From an uncultured Ruminococcus sp. (GTDB lineage Bacteria > Bacillota > Clostridia > Oscillospirales > Ruminococcaceae): a stretch of 6,338 bases of DNA. This document shows, piece after piece, positions 1 to 5,493 of the stretch. The stretch covers positions 1 to 6,338 of the forward strand of contig CAMOEP010000142.1 in assembly GCA_946612185.1 (NCBI GenBank), written 5' to 3'. Positions within the stretch are counted from its first letter, which is position 1. Every line of letters starts with the position of its first letter. Both the position numbers and the translations under genes were made by a program. The notes under the pieces were generated by a model, which was given only the letters and a program-made list of their open reading frames with translations, was not told the DNA's origin and ran no database searches.

Positions 1-4
1 TCCT

Positions 5-66
5 CCCCCTTTTTCCCCTTAGGTTTCCCCCTCTGGACTCTCCCTTCCTGAACCCTTTTTTTCCCC
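5..66. other. C-run / G-run asymmetric tract
   Basis: The plus strand is almost entirely pyrimidine here, with C runs at 5-9, 15-18, 27-31, 42-44, 53-55 and 63-66 separated by T-rich spacers. The minus strand, which is the sense strand of the neighbouring operon, therefore carries six G runs separated by 5 to 10 mostly A-rich bases. No reading frame of substance is present. A short hairpin, TGCCG (72-76) with CGGCA (85-89), follows it. The tract could be a loose G-quadruplex or a purine-rich RNA segment downstream of nadC, but most spacers are longer than in canonical quadruplexes. Its function is unknown. Confidence 0.45.
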
Positions 67-129
67 TCTTTTGCCGATTTTTACCGGCATTGTCTTCCTA
101 AAATCCATAGGTCGAAAATTTATGTCCCC

Positions 130-401
130 TTCAAGCTGAGCCAGCTTGACCGCATATCACGTTGACGCTTGCTTACGCTCGCTCACATAATAGAAACGGT
201 GCTTTTTACGTCGCTCAACCTTGTTTGTACTGGTACAGAGTTCTCCGTACAAATTGTAAAACAGCAAAAATACAGAATTACTTGAATAGAACACAGTACC
301 AAGGAAAACACGGTTGAGCGACGGCAAAAGTACTGTTTCTAAAAAAGTAAGCGAGTTCACGAGCGACAACGTGGGGGCGGTCAAGCTGGCTTCAGCTTGA
401 A
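130..401. repeat. Long imperfect palindrome, MITE-like element
   Basis: Bases 130-244 are an imperfect inverted copy of 288-401, leaving a loop of about 43 bases. The outer ends match best: 130-153 equals the reverse complement of 377-401 apart from one extra base. Further matching blocks are CGTCGCTCAACC (209-220) with GGTTGAGCGACG (312-323), and 232-244 with 288-300. Each tip also folds on itself: CAAGCTG/CAGCTTG at 132-148 and again at 382-399. By eye roughly three quarters of arm positions pair. No transposase and no clear target-site duplication are visible. It lies 42 bases past the nadC stop codon, so read-through transcripts would form a very long stem-loop. It is most likely a non-autonomous inverted-repeat element or interspersed repeat; it could instead serve as a 3' processing or transcript-end structure. 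Confidence 0.75.
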
Positions 402-443
402 AAAGTAAATGCTGTTGCCGTGGGATAATGCGCATATGCAATA

Positions 444-1283
444 TCATTTTTTTATTTTCATGGAAATGTCAAAACATTTTACTGAGTGAGTAAGAGCGCC
501 CATAGAGATGATGTCAACGCCGGTTTCAGCAACACTGCGGATATTCTCAGCGGTAACGTTTCCGGAAGCTTCAAGGAGTGCCTTGCCGTCGGTGATGCGT
601 ACAGCCTCAGCCATTTCCTCGCAGGACATATTATCCAGCATGATTATCTCCACCTTATTCTCCAGCGCCTCACGGAGTTCGTCAAGAGTACGCACCTCTA
701 CCTCGATCTTTACGGTGTGACCTATCTTCTCACGGAGAGCCGCAACAGCAGCGGTGATACCGCCGTAAGCGTCGATGTGGTTATCCTTGAGCATAGCAGC
801 GTCGGAGAGGTTGAAGCGGTGGTTCTTTCCGCCGCCAACGGTAACAGCGTACTTCTGGAGCGCACGCAGTCCGGGGAGTGTCTTGCGGGTATCAGTAACA
901 GAAGCGTTAGTACCGGCAACCAGTTCCACGCACTTATTAGTAGCGGTAGCGATGCCGGACATATGCTGGAGTATATTCAGGGCAGTTCTCTCGCCTTTCA
1001 GGAGAGTGAGCGTGCTTCCCTCCATTTCAGCGATGATATCGCCCTTTTCCACCTTAGTACCGTCATTCAGGAGTATGCGGAAGTCAACGTTTCCGCCGGC
1101 TAAGTCGAAAACCCTCTTAGCTATCTCGATACCGCAGACAACGCCTGTGTCCTTGGCAACGTAGTAAGCCTGACTTTTGTGGTCAGCAGGGATAAGGTTA
1201 TCAGCCGCAGCGTCGATGTAGTTAATATCCTCCATGAGTGCGGTGGTAATAATATTATCAATGTAGCACTGTAAAAGTTTCAT
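444..1283 (-). CDS. nadC: Nicotinate-nucleotide pyrophosphorylase (carboxylating), quinolinate phosphoribosyltransferase
   Basis: This cytoplasmic enzyme converts quinolinate and PRPP to nicotinate mononucleotide, CO2 and pyrophosphate, the last step of de novo synthesis before the common NAD pathway. The 279-residue product has the usual family length and layout: an N-terminal alpha/beta sandwich, then an alpha/beta barrel. Visible family motifs include GERTALN (97-103), TDTRKTLPGLR (130-140), GGGKNHR (150-156), LKDNHI (165-170), KIEVEV (192-197), MLDN (215-218) and EASGN (238-242). They supply the basic residues expected around quinolinate and PRPP (R99, R133, K134, H155, R156, K166). I chose the ATG at 1283 because AGAGGT lies seven bases upstream. 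An in-frame GTG at 1292 overlaps that ribosome binding site and would add only three residues. The gene starts 14 bases after the upstream peptidase gene and is the last gene of the unit begun by nadB. No usual T-tract terminator follows; a long palindrome does. Confidence 0.96.
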   Translation of the reverse strand: MKLLQCYIDNIITTALMEDINYIDAAADNLIPADHKSQAYYVAKDTGVVCGIEIAKRVFDLAGGNVDFRILLNDGTKVEKGDIIAEMEGSTLTLLKGERTALNILQHMSGIATATNKCVELVAGTNASVTDTRKTLPGLRALQKYAVTVGGGKNHRFNLSDAAMLKDNHIDAYGGITAAVAALREKIGHTVKIEVEVRTLDELREALENKVEIIMLDNMSCEEMAEAVRITDGKALLEASGNVTAENIRSVAETGVDIISMGALTHSVKCFDISMKIKK

Positions 1284-1290
1284 ACAAAGC

Positions 1291-1296
1291 ACCTCT
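1291..1296 (-). promoter_or_regulatory. Ribosome binding site of nadC
   Basis: AGAGGT on the minus strand lies seven bases before the ATG at 1283, inside the 14-base gap after the peptidase stop codon. It decides the start: the alternative GTG at 1290-1292 overlaps this site and so is unlikely to be used. Confidence 0.75.
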
Positions 1297-1297
1297 T

Positions 1298-2341
1298 TTA
1301 ATGGTAATAGGAATCAATGCCCAGGTATTCTTCGAGAGTAAGCCCGGAATCGTGGATAAGCTGTGCATTTTCAAGCCCTACATACCGGATATGCCACGGC
1401 TCGTACATATACCCGGTGATATTCTCCTTGCCCTTGGGGTAGCGGAGAATGAAGCCGTAGTCGTAACAGTTTTTTGCCAGCCAGATAGTTTCCGGGGTAT
1501 TGTCGAACCAGCTTGCGGCATAGCATATATCCATAGCCATACCGGTCTGATGCTCGGAATGACCGGGACGGGCGGAGTAGGTATCAGCCTTTGTGTAGCC
1601 GTCACGGGAAGCGTAGCCGTTATAAAGCTGCGCCTGATAGCTGTAGCTTCGGAAACCGGAGCATACCCAGAGTTTTATGCCGTCCTTAGCGGCAGCCGCC
1701 TGCATCTTTTCAAAGGCAGCCTGAGTATCAGCGGTAAGAGTGCCGGGGTTGTAGGTTTCCGGCAGGGAGTAGGACTTATTTGCGATAAGTATACCGTTAA
1801 CGTAGGTAATGCCCTGGATTATCTTTATCTCACGCCTTGTGAATTTCTCAGCGCTGCCGTCCGACCAGTTCACGGAGAAGTGGTTCTTGTCGGAGAATGA
1901 GACAGTGCCGGACTTCTTCACGCCGTCCGGATAGGCAAAGGTAACGTCCTCGCCCTTGAGCTTTACGGAAAACTGCGAAACGCCGTCGTTTCCGCAATCG
2001 CTGTCTATGCGGACGACTGCGCCGGAATCTGTAACGAAAGTGCCGGAAAGGTCAGTGGTAACGGCGGCAGTTTCGGAGTACTGTTCACGCCAGTCTATCA
2101 TGTCAAATACATTAACTTTACCGTCGCCGTTCACGTCCGCAGACACAGCGCTTTCCAGGGTGAGTTTTTCAGCGCCCAGGATATACTTCTGAAGAATGAG
2201 TATGTCCGGGCAGTCAAGTGTACCATTGCCGTTCAGGTCGCCTGATGTGCAGGTATTTTCAGCCTTTGCGACGGAAAACCCGGTGAAAGGGACTGTACAC
2301 AGCGCAGCAGCCAGTGAAGCGGCAATGAATCTGGTTCTCAT
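1298..2341 (-). CDS. Secreted dockerin-bearing VanY-family D-alanyl-D-alanine carboxypeptidase
   Basis: The predicted role is zinc-dependent removal of the terminal D-Ala of peptidoglycan stem peptides outside the cell. The 347-residue protein has a signal peptide (1-27, cleavage probably after AKA). A type I dockerin follows at about 33-89, with two calcium loops: D35, N37, N39, D43, D46, and D69, N71, D73, N77, D80. A beta-rich stretch (about 95-175) that I do not recognise comes next, then a C-terminal peptidase M15B/VanY domain (about 176-347). Catalytic motifs are intact: SGFRSY (228-233), SEHQTGMAMD with zinc ligands H264 and D271, and EPWH with E314 and H317. AGGAGG (2353-2358) lies 11 bases before the ATG. 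The dockerin implies attachment to a cohesin scaffold at the cell surface or cellulosome. It is placed N-terminally, whereas most dockerins are C-terminal. The gene lies between nadB and nadC with short gaps, so it is probably co-transcribed with NAD genes although no metabolic link is apparent. Its exact specificity (D,D- or L,D-) is not settled by sequence. Confidence 0.9.
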   Translation of the reverse strand: MRTRFIAASLAAALCTVPFTGFSVAKAENTCTSGDLNGNGTLDCPDILILQKYILGAEKLTLESAVSADVNGDGKVNVFDMIDWREQYSETAAVTTDLSGTFVTDSGAVVRIDSDCGNDGVSQFSVKLKGEDVTFAYPDGVKKSGTVSFSDKNHFSVNWSDGSAEKFTRREIKIIQGITYVNGILIANKSYSLPETYNPGTLTADTQAAFEKMQAAAAKDGIKLWVCSGFRSYSYQAQLYNGYASRDGYTKADTYSARPGHSEHQTGMAMDICYAASWFDNTPETIWLAKNCYDYGFILRYPKGKENITGYMYEPWHIRYVGLENAQLIHDSGLTLEEYLGIDSYYH

Positions 2342-2361
2342 ATACTATAAAGCCTCCTGTA

Positions 2362-3819
2362 TTACTGTATAACTTCGCTGAGAATGATGTAAGCTACAGT
2401 AACGATTGACTTAGCCAGCACGAAGTCAGCGTCAACGAGATAACCGCCGCTGAGAAGCTGCTGTCTTATTTCGGTTATGCGCTTGAATCCCTCAGCAGCA
2501 GCCTTTTTGTCGGGGATAACGAAGTAGGAGTTCTGTAGTATGCTTCTTGTCTCGGTGCGGATACCCTTGGGGATACGGTCAGCGCCGATGTGAGCATCGA
2601 ACTGTGCCTCCTCAAAGTCAGCAGGAACGTCGTTCATACGGCTTGCGATGCAGCCGGCAGCGTGACGGGAGAATACCAGTGCCTCAAGGAGTGAATTGCT
2701 GGCGAGGCGGTTGCTTCCGTGAACGCCGGTATGTGAACACTCGCCGCAGGCAAAGAGGTTGGGCAGAGTAGTCTCGGAGTTCTTGTCAACGTCGATACCG
2801 CCCATGAGGTAGTGCTGGCAGGGGAATATCGGCACAGGCTCTTTGGTCATGTCATAGCCCTGTTCGAGCAGGTTCTTGTATATCATAGGGAAGCGTTTTT
2901 TGAGGAACTCGCTGTCCTTGTAGCTTATATCAAGGTAGAAGTCATCAGAACCCTGCTTGCGGGATTCGAGGATTATAGCGTGGGAGACAACATCACGGGG
3001 AGCGAGTTCCAGGCGCTCGTCGTAGTTCTGCATGAAGCGCTCCTTGTGGCAGTTGAGCAGGTAAGCGCCCTCGCCACGGACAGCCTCGGAAATAAGGAAG
3101 CACTCACGGGTAGCTCTGTTATTGAAAGCAGTGGGGTGGAACTGAACGTAGCTCAGGTTCTTGATCTTAGCGCCCATTTCGTAGGCGAAAGTGATGCCGT
3201 CGCCGGTAGCGATAGCTGAGTTTGTGGTGAATTTATAAACTCTGCCGATACCGCCGGTAGCGAAGATAAGGAAGTGGCAGTTAGCGGTGATATACTCATC
3301 ATCGGTAGTTTTCAGGAAAGCGGAGTAGCCGGTAGAAGTCTGTTTAGTGGCGCATACGATAGTATTTTCCATTATAGTGACATTGGGAAGCTTCTGGACA
3401 TTTTCCAGGAGGGTGGAGGTTATCTCCTTGCCGGTAGCGTCAGCGTGGTGGAAGATACGGTGGTGGGAGTGACCGCCTTCGAGGGTACGGTGGTAAGTAC
3501 CGTCGGGGTTTTTGTCGAATTCAACGCCCAGTTCGATGATACGCTCCAGATCCTGAGCGGCTTCGCTTACTAAGGTATGAACAGCGTCAACGTTGTTCTT
3601 GAAGCTGCCGGCGATGAGGGTATCGTTCTGGTGGTACTGGATATTGTCGGTGGGGGAATTATATACACCGGCGATACCACCCTGAGCCAGTGAGGAGTTA
3701 CACAGGGGCAGTTCTCTCTTGCACAGGAGGAGTATATTCAGTTCGGAGGGGAGGTTGATAGCGGCGTAAAGACCAGCCGCACCGCAGCCCACGATGATAA
3801 CGTCATAATTTACAGACAT
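2362..3819 (-). CDS. nadB: L-aspartate oxidase
   Basis: This FAD-dependent cytoplasmic enzyme oxidises L-aspartate to iminoaspartate, the first step of de novo NAD synthesis; in anaerobes fumarate can serve as electron acceptor. The 485-residue protein shows the N-terminal dinucleotide-binding motif VGCGAAGL (10-17), SSLAQGGIAG (42-51), EGGHSHHRIFHHADATG (114-130), ATGGIGRVY (187-195), QFHPTA (226-231), ELAPRDVV (271-278), QHYLMGGI (335-342) and the FAD-contacting ACGECSHTGVHGSNRLASNS (357-376). H228, R275, H336 and R371 correspond by position to the active-site His and Arg residues of E. coli NadB. It is about 55 residues shorter than the E. coli enzyme and stops before the usual C-terminal ESRG-H-R-D-P segment; no frameshifted remnant follows. 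The ATG has an AAAGGA site about 11 bases upstream. It is the first gene of a unit with its own promoter, followed by the dockerin peptidase and nadC. The quinolinate synthase gene nadA is absent here. Confidence 0.96.
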   Translation of the reverse strand: MSVNYDVIIVGCGAAGLYAAINLPSELNILLLCKRELPLCNSSLAQGGIAGVYNSPTDNIQYHQNDTLIAGSFKNNVDAVHTLVSEAAQDLERIIELGVEFDKNPDGTYHRTLEGGHSHHRIFHHADATGKEITSTLLENVQKLPNVTIMENTIVCATKQTSTGYSAFLKTTDDEYITANCHFLIFATGGIGRVYKFTTNSAIATGDGITFAYEMGAKIKNLSYVQFHPTAFNNRATRECFLISEAVRGEGAYLLNCHKERFMQNYDERLELAPRDVVSHAIILESRKQGSDDFYLDISYKDSEFLKKRFPMIYKNLLEQGYDMTKEPVPIFPCQHYLMGGIDVDKNSETTLPNLFACGECSHTGVHGSNRLASNSLLEALVFSRHAAGCIASRMNDVPADFEEAQFDAHIGADRIPKGIRTETRSILQNSYFVIPDKKAAAEGFKRITEIRQQLLSGGYLVDADFVLAKSIVTVAYIILSEVIQ

Positions 3820-3854
3820 AACAAAACACGTCCTTTATAGAATTTATCAATCCG

Positions 3855-3872
3855 GCTACTTTGTAAAGTAGC
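3855..3872. promoter_or_regulatory. Perfect palindrome at the nadB transcript start, candidate operator or leader hairpin
   Basis: GCTACTTTGTAAAGTAGC reads as two perfect inverted 8-base halves around a two-base centre. It begins about nine bases downstream of the predicted -10 box, at the expected transcript start, and ends about 35 bases before the nadB ATG. That location suits a repressor site blocking transcription; in RNA it could form a 7-bp stem with a four-base loop. NAD genes in Firmicutes are commonly controlled by NiaR, so a niacin-responsive regulator is possible, but I cannot assign this site to that family from sequence. Confidence 0.55.
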
Positions 3873-3880
3873 ATACAAAC

Positions 3881-3909
3881 ATTATACCACAAAATCCGTC
3901 AAATAGCAA
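3881..3909 (-). promoter_or_regulatory. Sigma-A type promoter of nadB operon
   Basis: On the minus strand TTGCTA (3904-3909) and a perfect TATAAT (3881-3886) are separated by exactly 17 bases. Transcription would begin near 3874, giving a leader of about 55 bases before the nadB ATG. It lies downstream of the hairpin terminator of the exporter unit, which makes the nad unit independently transcribed. Confidence 0.75.
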
Positions 3910-3920
3910 GACCCACATTA

Positions 3921-3955
3921 TAATTCGTAATGCGTAATGCGTAATGCGTAATTGC
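3921..3955 (+). repeat. Heptamer TAATGCG array, left copy
   Basis: Five seven-base units run in register: TAATTCG, three exact TAATGCG (3928-3948), then the degenerate TAATTGC. Bases 3927-3953 are a perfect 27-base inverted match to 4080-4106. The array lies just upstream of the nadB -35 box and does not look coding. Confidence 0.85.
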
Positions 3956-3993
3956 GCTGCGCTATTTCTGTAGCGGAAGTTTACCGCCGCAAT
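3954..3993. other. Nested short inverted repeats beside the left heptamer array
   Basis: ATTGCG (3951-3956) pairs with CGCAAT (3988-3993), and inside it CGCTA (3960-3964) pairs with TAGCG (3971-3975) around a six-base loop. This suggests a folded segment between the left array and the terminator hairpin. It could be part of the same mobile or structured element as the heptamer arrays. The evidence is base pairing alone. Confidence 0.4.
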
Positions 3994-3997
3994 CCAT

Positions 3998-4051
3998 ACA
4001 AAAAGCAAACCGTCCGGTTAAGTACACATTGTACTGTAGCCGGACGGTTTT
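3998..4051 (-). terminator. Rho-independent terminator of the exporter operon, probably bidirectional
   Basis: An 11-bp GC-rich stem, AAACCGTCCGG (4007-4017) with CCGGACGGTTT (4040-4050), is extended by an inner 6-bp stem, AGTACA (4021-4026) with TGTACT (4030-4035). On the minus strand the stem is followed by GC and five T residues (4004-4000). On the plus strand it runs into TTTT (4048-4051), so it may also stop transcription in that direction. It lies about 80 bases past the stop codon of the CPCC protein gene and separates that unit from the nadB promoter. Confidence 0.85.
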
Positions 4052-4057
4052 AAATTC

Positions 4058-4073
4058 ATCGCCGCAAGGCGAT
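4058..4073. other. Small tetraloop hairpin
   Basis: ATCGCC (4058-4063) pairs perfectly with GGCGAT (4068-4073) around GCAA, a GNRA-type tetraloop if read from the plus strand. It sits between the terminator and the right heptamer array and is probably part of the same structured intergenic element. Confidence 0.5.
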
Positions 4074-4078
4074 ACCAT

Positions 4079-4127
4079 TAATTACGCATTACGCATTACG
4101 CATTACATATTGCGCATTACGCATTAA
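4079..4127 (-). repeat. Heptamer TAATGCG array, right copy
   Basis: Read on the minus strand, seven units run in perfect seven-base register: TAATGCG twice (4127-4114), one diverged unit CAATATG (4113-4107), TAATGCG three times (4106-4086), then TAATTAA. It is the inverted counterpart of the array at 3921-3955, so the two arrays could pair into a cruciform or long RNA stem enclosing the terminator. It begins two bases beyond the stop codon of the CPCC protein gene. Confidence 0.85.
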
Positions 4128-4129
4128 TT

Positions 4130-4735
4130 TCAGAGTGCTTCTGAATCGTCAGAAAGCGAAGCAGTGAGTCCGCTGACTTCCTCGGCGGTAGGCATACGGG
4201 TAAAGGGTATCACCTTTTCGTCGCAAGCGCCCCATACAGCGAAATTCTCTTTTGCCTGCTCAAGGCTGGGCTTATTAGCGCCGCCGGCAAGAGTCGGGTC
4301 AAGGCGCTGTGCCTTGTCATCCTCCCAGTAGCACACCGGGCAAACGACAGACTGGTCTTTGGCTTCCAGTGTGAAGTATCCGCAGCAGTCGCAAGCTTTC
4401 TTAGCAGTAGTGTTTTGGGTCATATCCTCGATGACCTTGTTCCACTCCTTGATGTAGATATTCTCGAAAGCGTAGGTCATATCGCTGATGTCCTGGAGCT
4501 TTATAAATTCCAGGATAAGCGCCATACCGCTGCCGGGTTCGATATCCTCCGGCAGACCCTTTTCGTCAGCCAGTGCGGAGAATTCGTCGTATATATCCGG
4601 GTCAGCGGTCTTGCCGTCCGTCCAGAGATAGGGGTCAAGTCCTGCGACAAAATCGCAGTACTCCTCGGAGCTGTCCTCAGTGAGTTTCTGCTCCAGAATG
4701 TTGTACATAGCCATAATAAGCTGATATCTTGTCAT
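4130..4735 (-). CDS. CPCC-type cysteine-rich (zinc-ribbon-like) protein, function unknown
   Basis: The 201-residue product has no signal peptide or membrane segment. Its C-terminal part (about 113-175) matches the cysteine-rich CPCC family pattern: CDCCGYFTLE (115-124), CPVCYWEDD (132-140), GGANKPSL (151-158), then ENFAVWGACDE (163-173). C115, C118, C132 and C135 are likely metal ligands; C117 and C171 are additional. The first motif is CDCC instead of the usual CPCC. The N-terminal 110 residues look acidic and helical and I do not recognise them. CPCC proteins are often found near toxin or immunity genes, but nothing else here supports that role. The gene starts two bases after the ATPase stop codon, and its AGGAG site lies within the last codons of that gene, which suggests translational coupling to the exporter. 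It is the last gene before a hairpin terminator. The family call is fairly firm, the function unknown. Confidence 0.8.
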   Translation of the reverse strand: MTRYQLIMAMYNILEQKLTEDSSEEYCDFVAGLDPYLWTDGKTADPDIYDEFSALADEKGLPEDIEPGSGMALILEFIKLQDISDMTYAFENIYIKEWNKVIEDMTQNTTAKKACDCCGYFTLEAKDQSVVCPVCYWEDDKAQRLDPTLAGGANKPSLEQAKENFAVWGACDEKVIPFTRMPTAEEVSGLTASLSDDSEAL

Positions 4736-4737
4736 GA

Positions 4738-5475
4738 TTATCTCCTTTTGAGGAATTCCTCATACTTATCGCAGATCTCTTTAGTCTCACCGAAAGCCAC
4801 CTGATTACCCTTGTCCAGCCAGAGGACTTTAGTAGCCATACGGCGTATCTGGTCGAGGGAGTGGGAAACCAGCAGGGTAGTAGCGCCGCCCTTGATGATC
4901 TCCAGCATCTTGTCCTCGCTCTTTTTCCTGAAAGCGCCGTCGCCAACGGAAAGCACCTCGTCGAGAATGAGTATCTCCGGCTTTACCAGGCAGGCGATAG
5001 AGAACGCAAGCCTTGATTTCATACCAGAGGAAAGGTGGGAGAACCGCCTGTCCTCGAATTCTTTCAGTTCAGCGAACTGTATGATACTCTCGTAGGTATC
5101 GTTCATGAATTCACGGGTATACCCCAGCATAGCGCCACGGAGGAAGGTATTCTCCTTAACGGTAAGGTCGCCGTCGAAGCCCGTACCCAGTTCCAGCAGA
5201 GAGGCGATAGTACCTCTTACAGCCATAGTACCCTCAGTAGGGCGCATGATACCGGATATCACTTTCAAAAGCGTAGACTTTCCAGCGCCGTTAGTGCCGA
5301 TGATTCCCAGCAGTTCGCCCTCGTCGATAGAGAAAGTGACGTGGTTTACTGCCTTGAATTCCTTTTCGGTGTAAGTGCCTTTGAGTTTCTGGATAATAAC
5401 GTCTTTCAGTCCCACGGTGGAGAAGTCGCCCACGATGTAGGAAACGGAAACGTCATTCAGTTCGATTTTTTTCAA
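4738..5475 (-). CDS. Polysaccharide / teichoic-acid type ABC exporter, ATP-binding protein (Wzt/TagH-like)
   Basis: This is the nucleotide-binding subunit that would power export of a lipid-linked cell-surface glycan through the permease encoded just upstream. The 245-residue protein has Walker A GTNGAGKST (60-68), the subfamily-typical LLELGTGFDGDLTVKEN (93-109), signature LSSGMKSRLAFS (148-159), Walker B ILILDE (168-173) and the switch histidine in LVSHS (202-206). The extra N-terminal stretch before the Walker A (about 15-42, with the VGLKDVIIQKLKG segment) is typical of the Wzt/TagH group. It lacks the C-terminal carbohydrate-binding domain of long Wzt proteins such as those for O9a antigen, so it probably does not select chains by a capped end. 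The start is TTG at 5475, supported by a GGGGGG ribosome binding site seven bases upstream; no nearby ATG fits. The permease stop codon is 18 bases upstream. The exported polymer cannot be told from this window. Confidence 0.92.
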   Translation of the reverse strand: MKKIELNDVSVSYIVGDFSTVGLKDVIIQKLKGTYTEKEFKAVNHVTFSIDEGELLGIIGTNGAGKSTLLKVISGIMRPTEGTMAVRGTIASLLELGTGFDGDLTVKENTFLRGAMLGYTREFMNDTYESIIQFAELKEFEDRRFSHLSSGMKSRLAFSIACLVKPEILILDEVLSVGDGAFRKKSEDKMLEIIKGGATTLLVSHSLDQIRRMATKVLWLDKGNQVAFGETKEICDKYEEFLKRR

Positions 5476-5482
5476 AATACTG

Positions 5483-5488
5483 CCCCCC
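5483..5488 (-). promoter_or_regulatory. Ribosome binding site of the ABC ATPase, supports a TTG start
   Basis: A GGGGGG run on the minus strand lies seven bases before the TTG at 5475. It falls between the permease stop codon (5494-5496) and the ATPase, and decides the non-ATG start. The sequence is less canonical than AGGAGG, so translation may be weaker than that of the permease. Confidence 0.6.
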
Positions 5489-5493
5489 GATCA

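Noticed and set aside
157..447. Minus-strand reading frame of 96 codons overlapping the long palindrome
   Set aside because: It is almost wholly a translation of the palindromic arms, has no convincing ribosome binding site, overlaps the nadC stop codon and shows no recognisable domain.
486..1103. Long plus-strand reading frame of 205 codons opposite nadC
   Set aside because: It is antisense to clear nadC coding sequence with all family motifs, and its own product resembles no family; it is a shadow of codon usage on the other strand.
1284..1292. GTG start at 1292 for nadC
   Set aside because: It overlaps the AGAGGT ribosome binding site; the ATG at 1283 has proper spacing and matches the usual NadC N-terminus.
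3820..3875. Riboswitch in the nadB leader
   Set aside because: The predicted leader is about 55 bases with a single short hairpin, too small for known NAD-related or other riboswitch folds that I can recognise.
3881..3900. TTGACG next to TATAAT as the nadB -35 box
   Set aside because: The spacing would be only 10 bases; TTGCTA gives an exact 17-base spacer.
3921..4127. CRISPR array
   Set aside because: The repeats are seven bases, directly tandem without spacers, and inverted between the two arrays; this is not a CRISPR layout.
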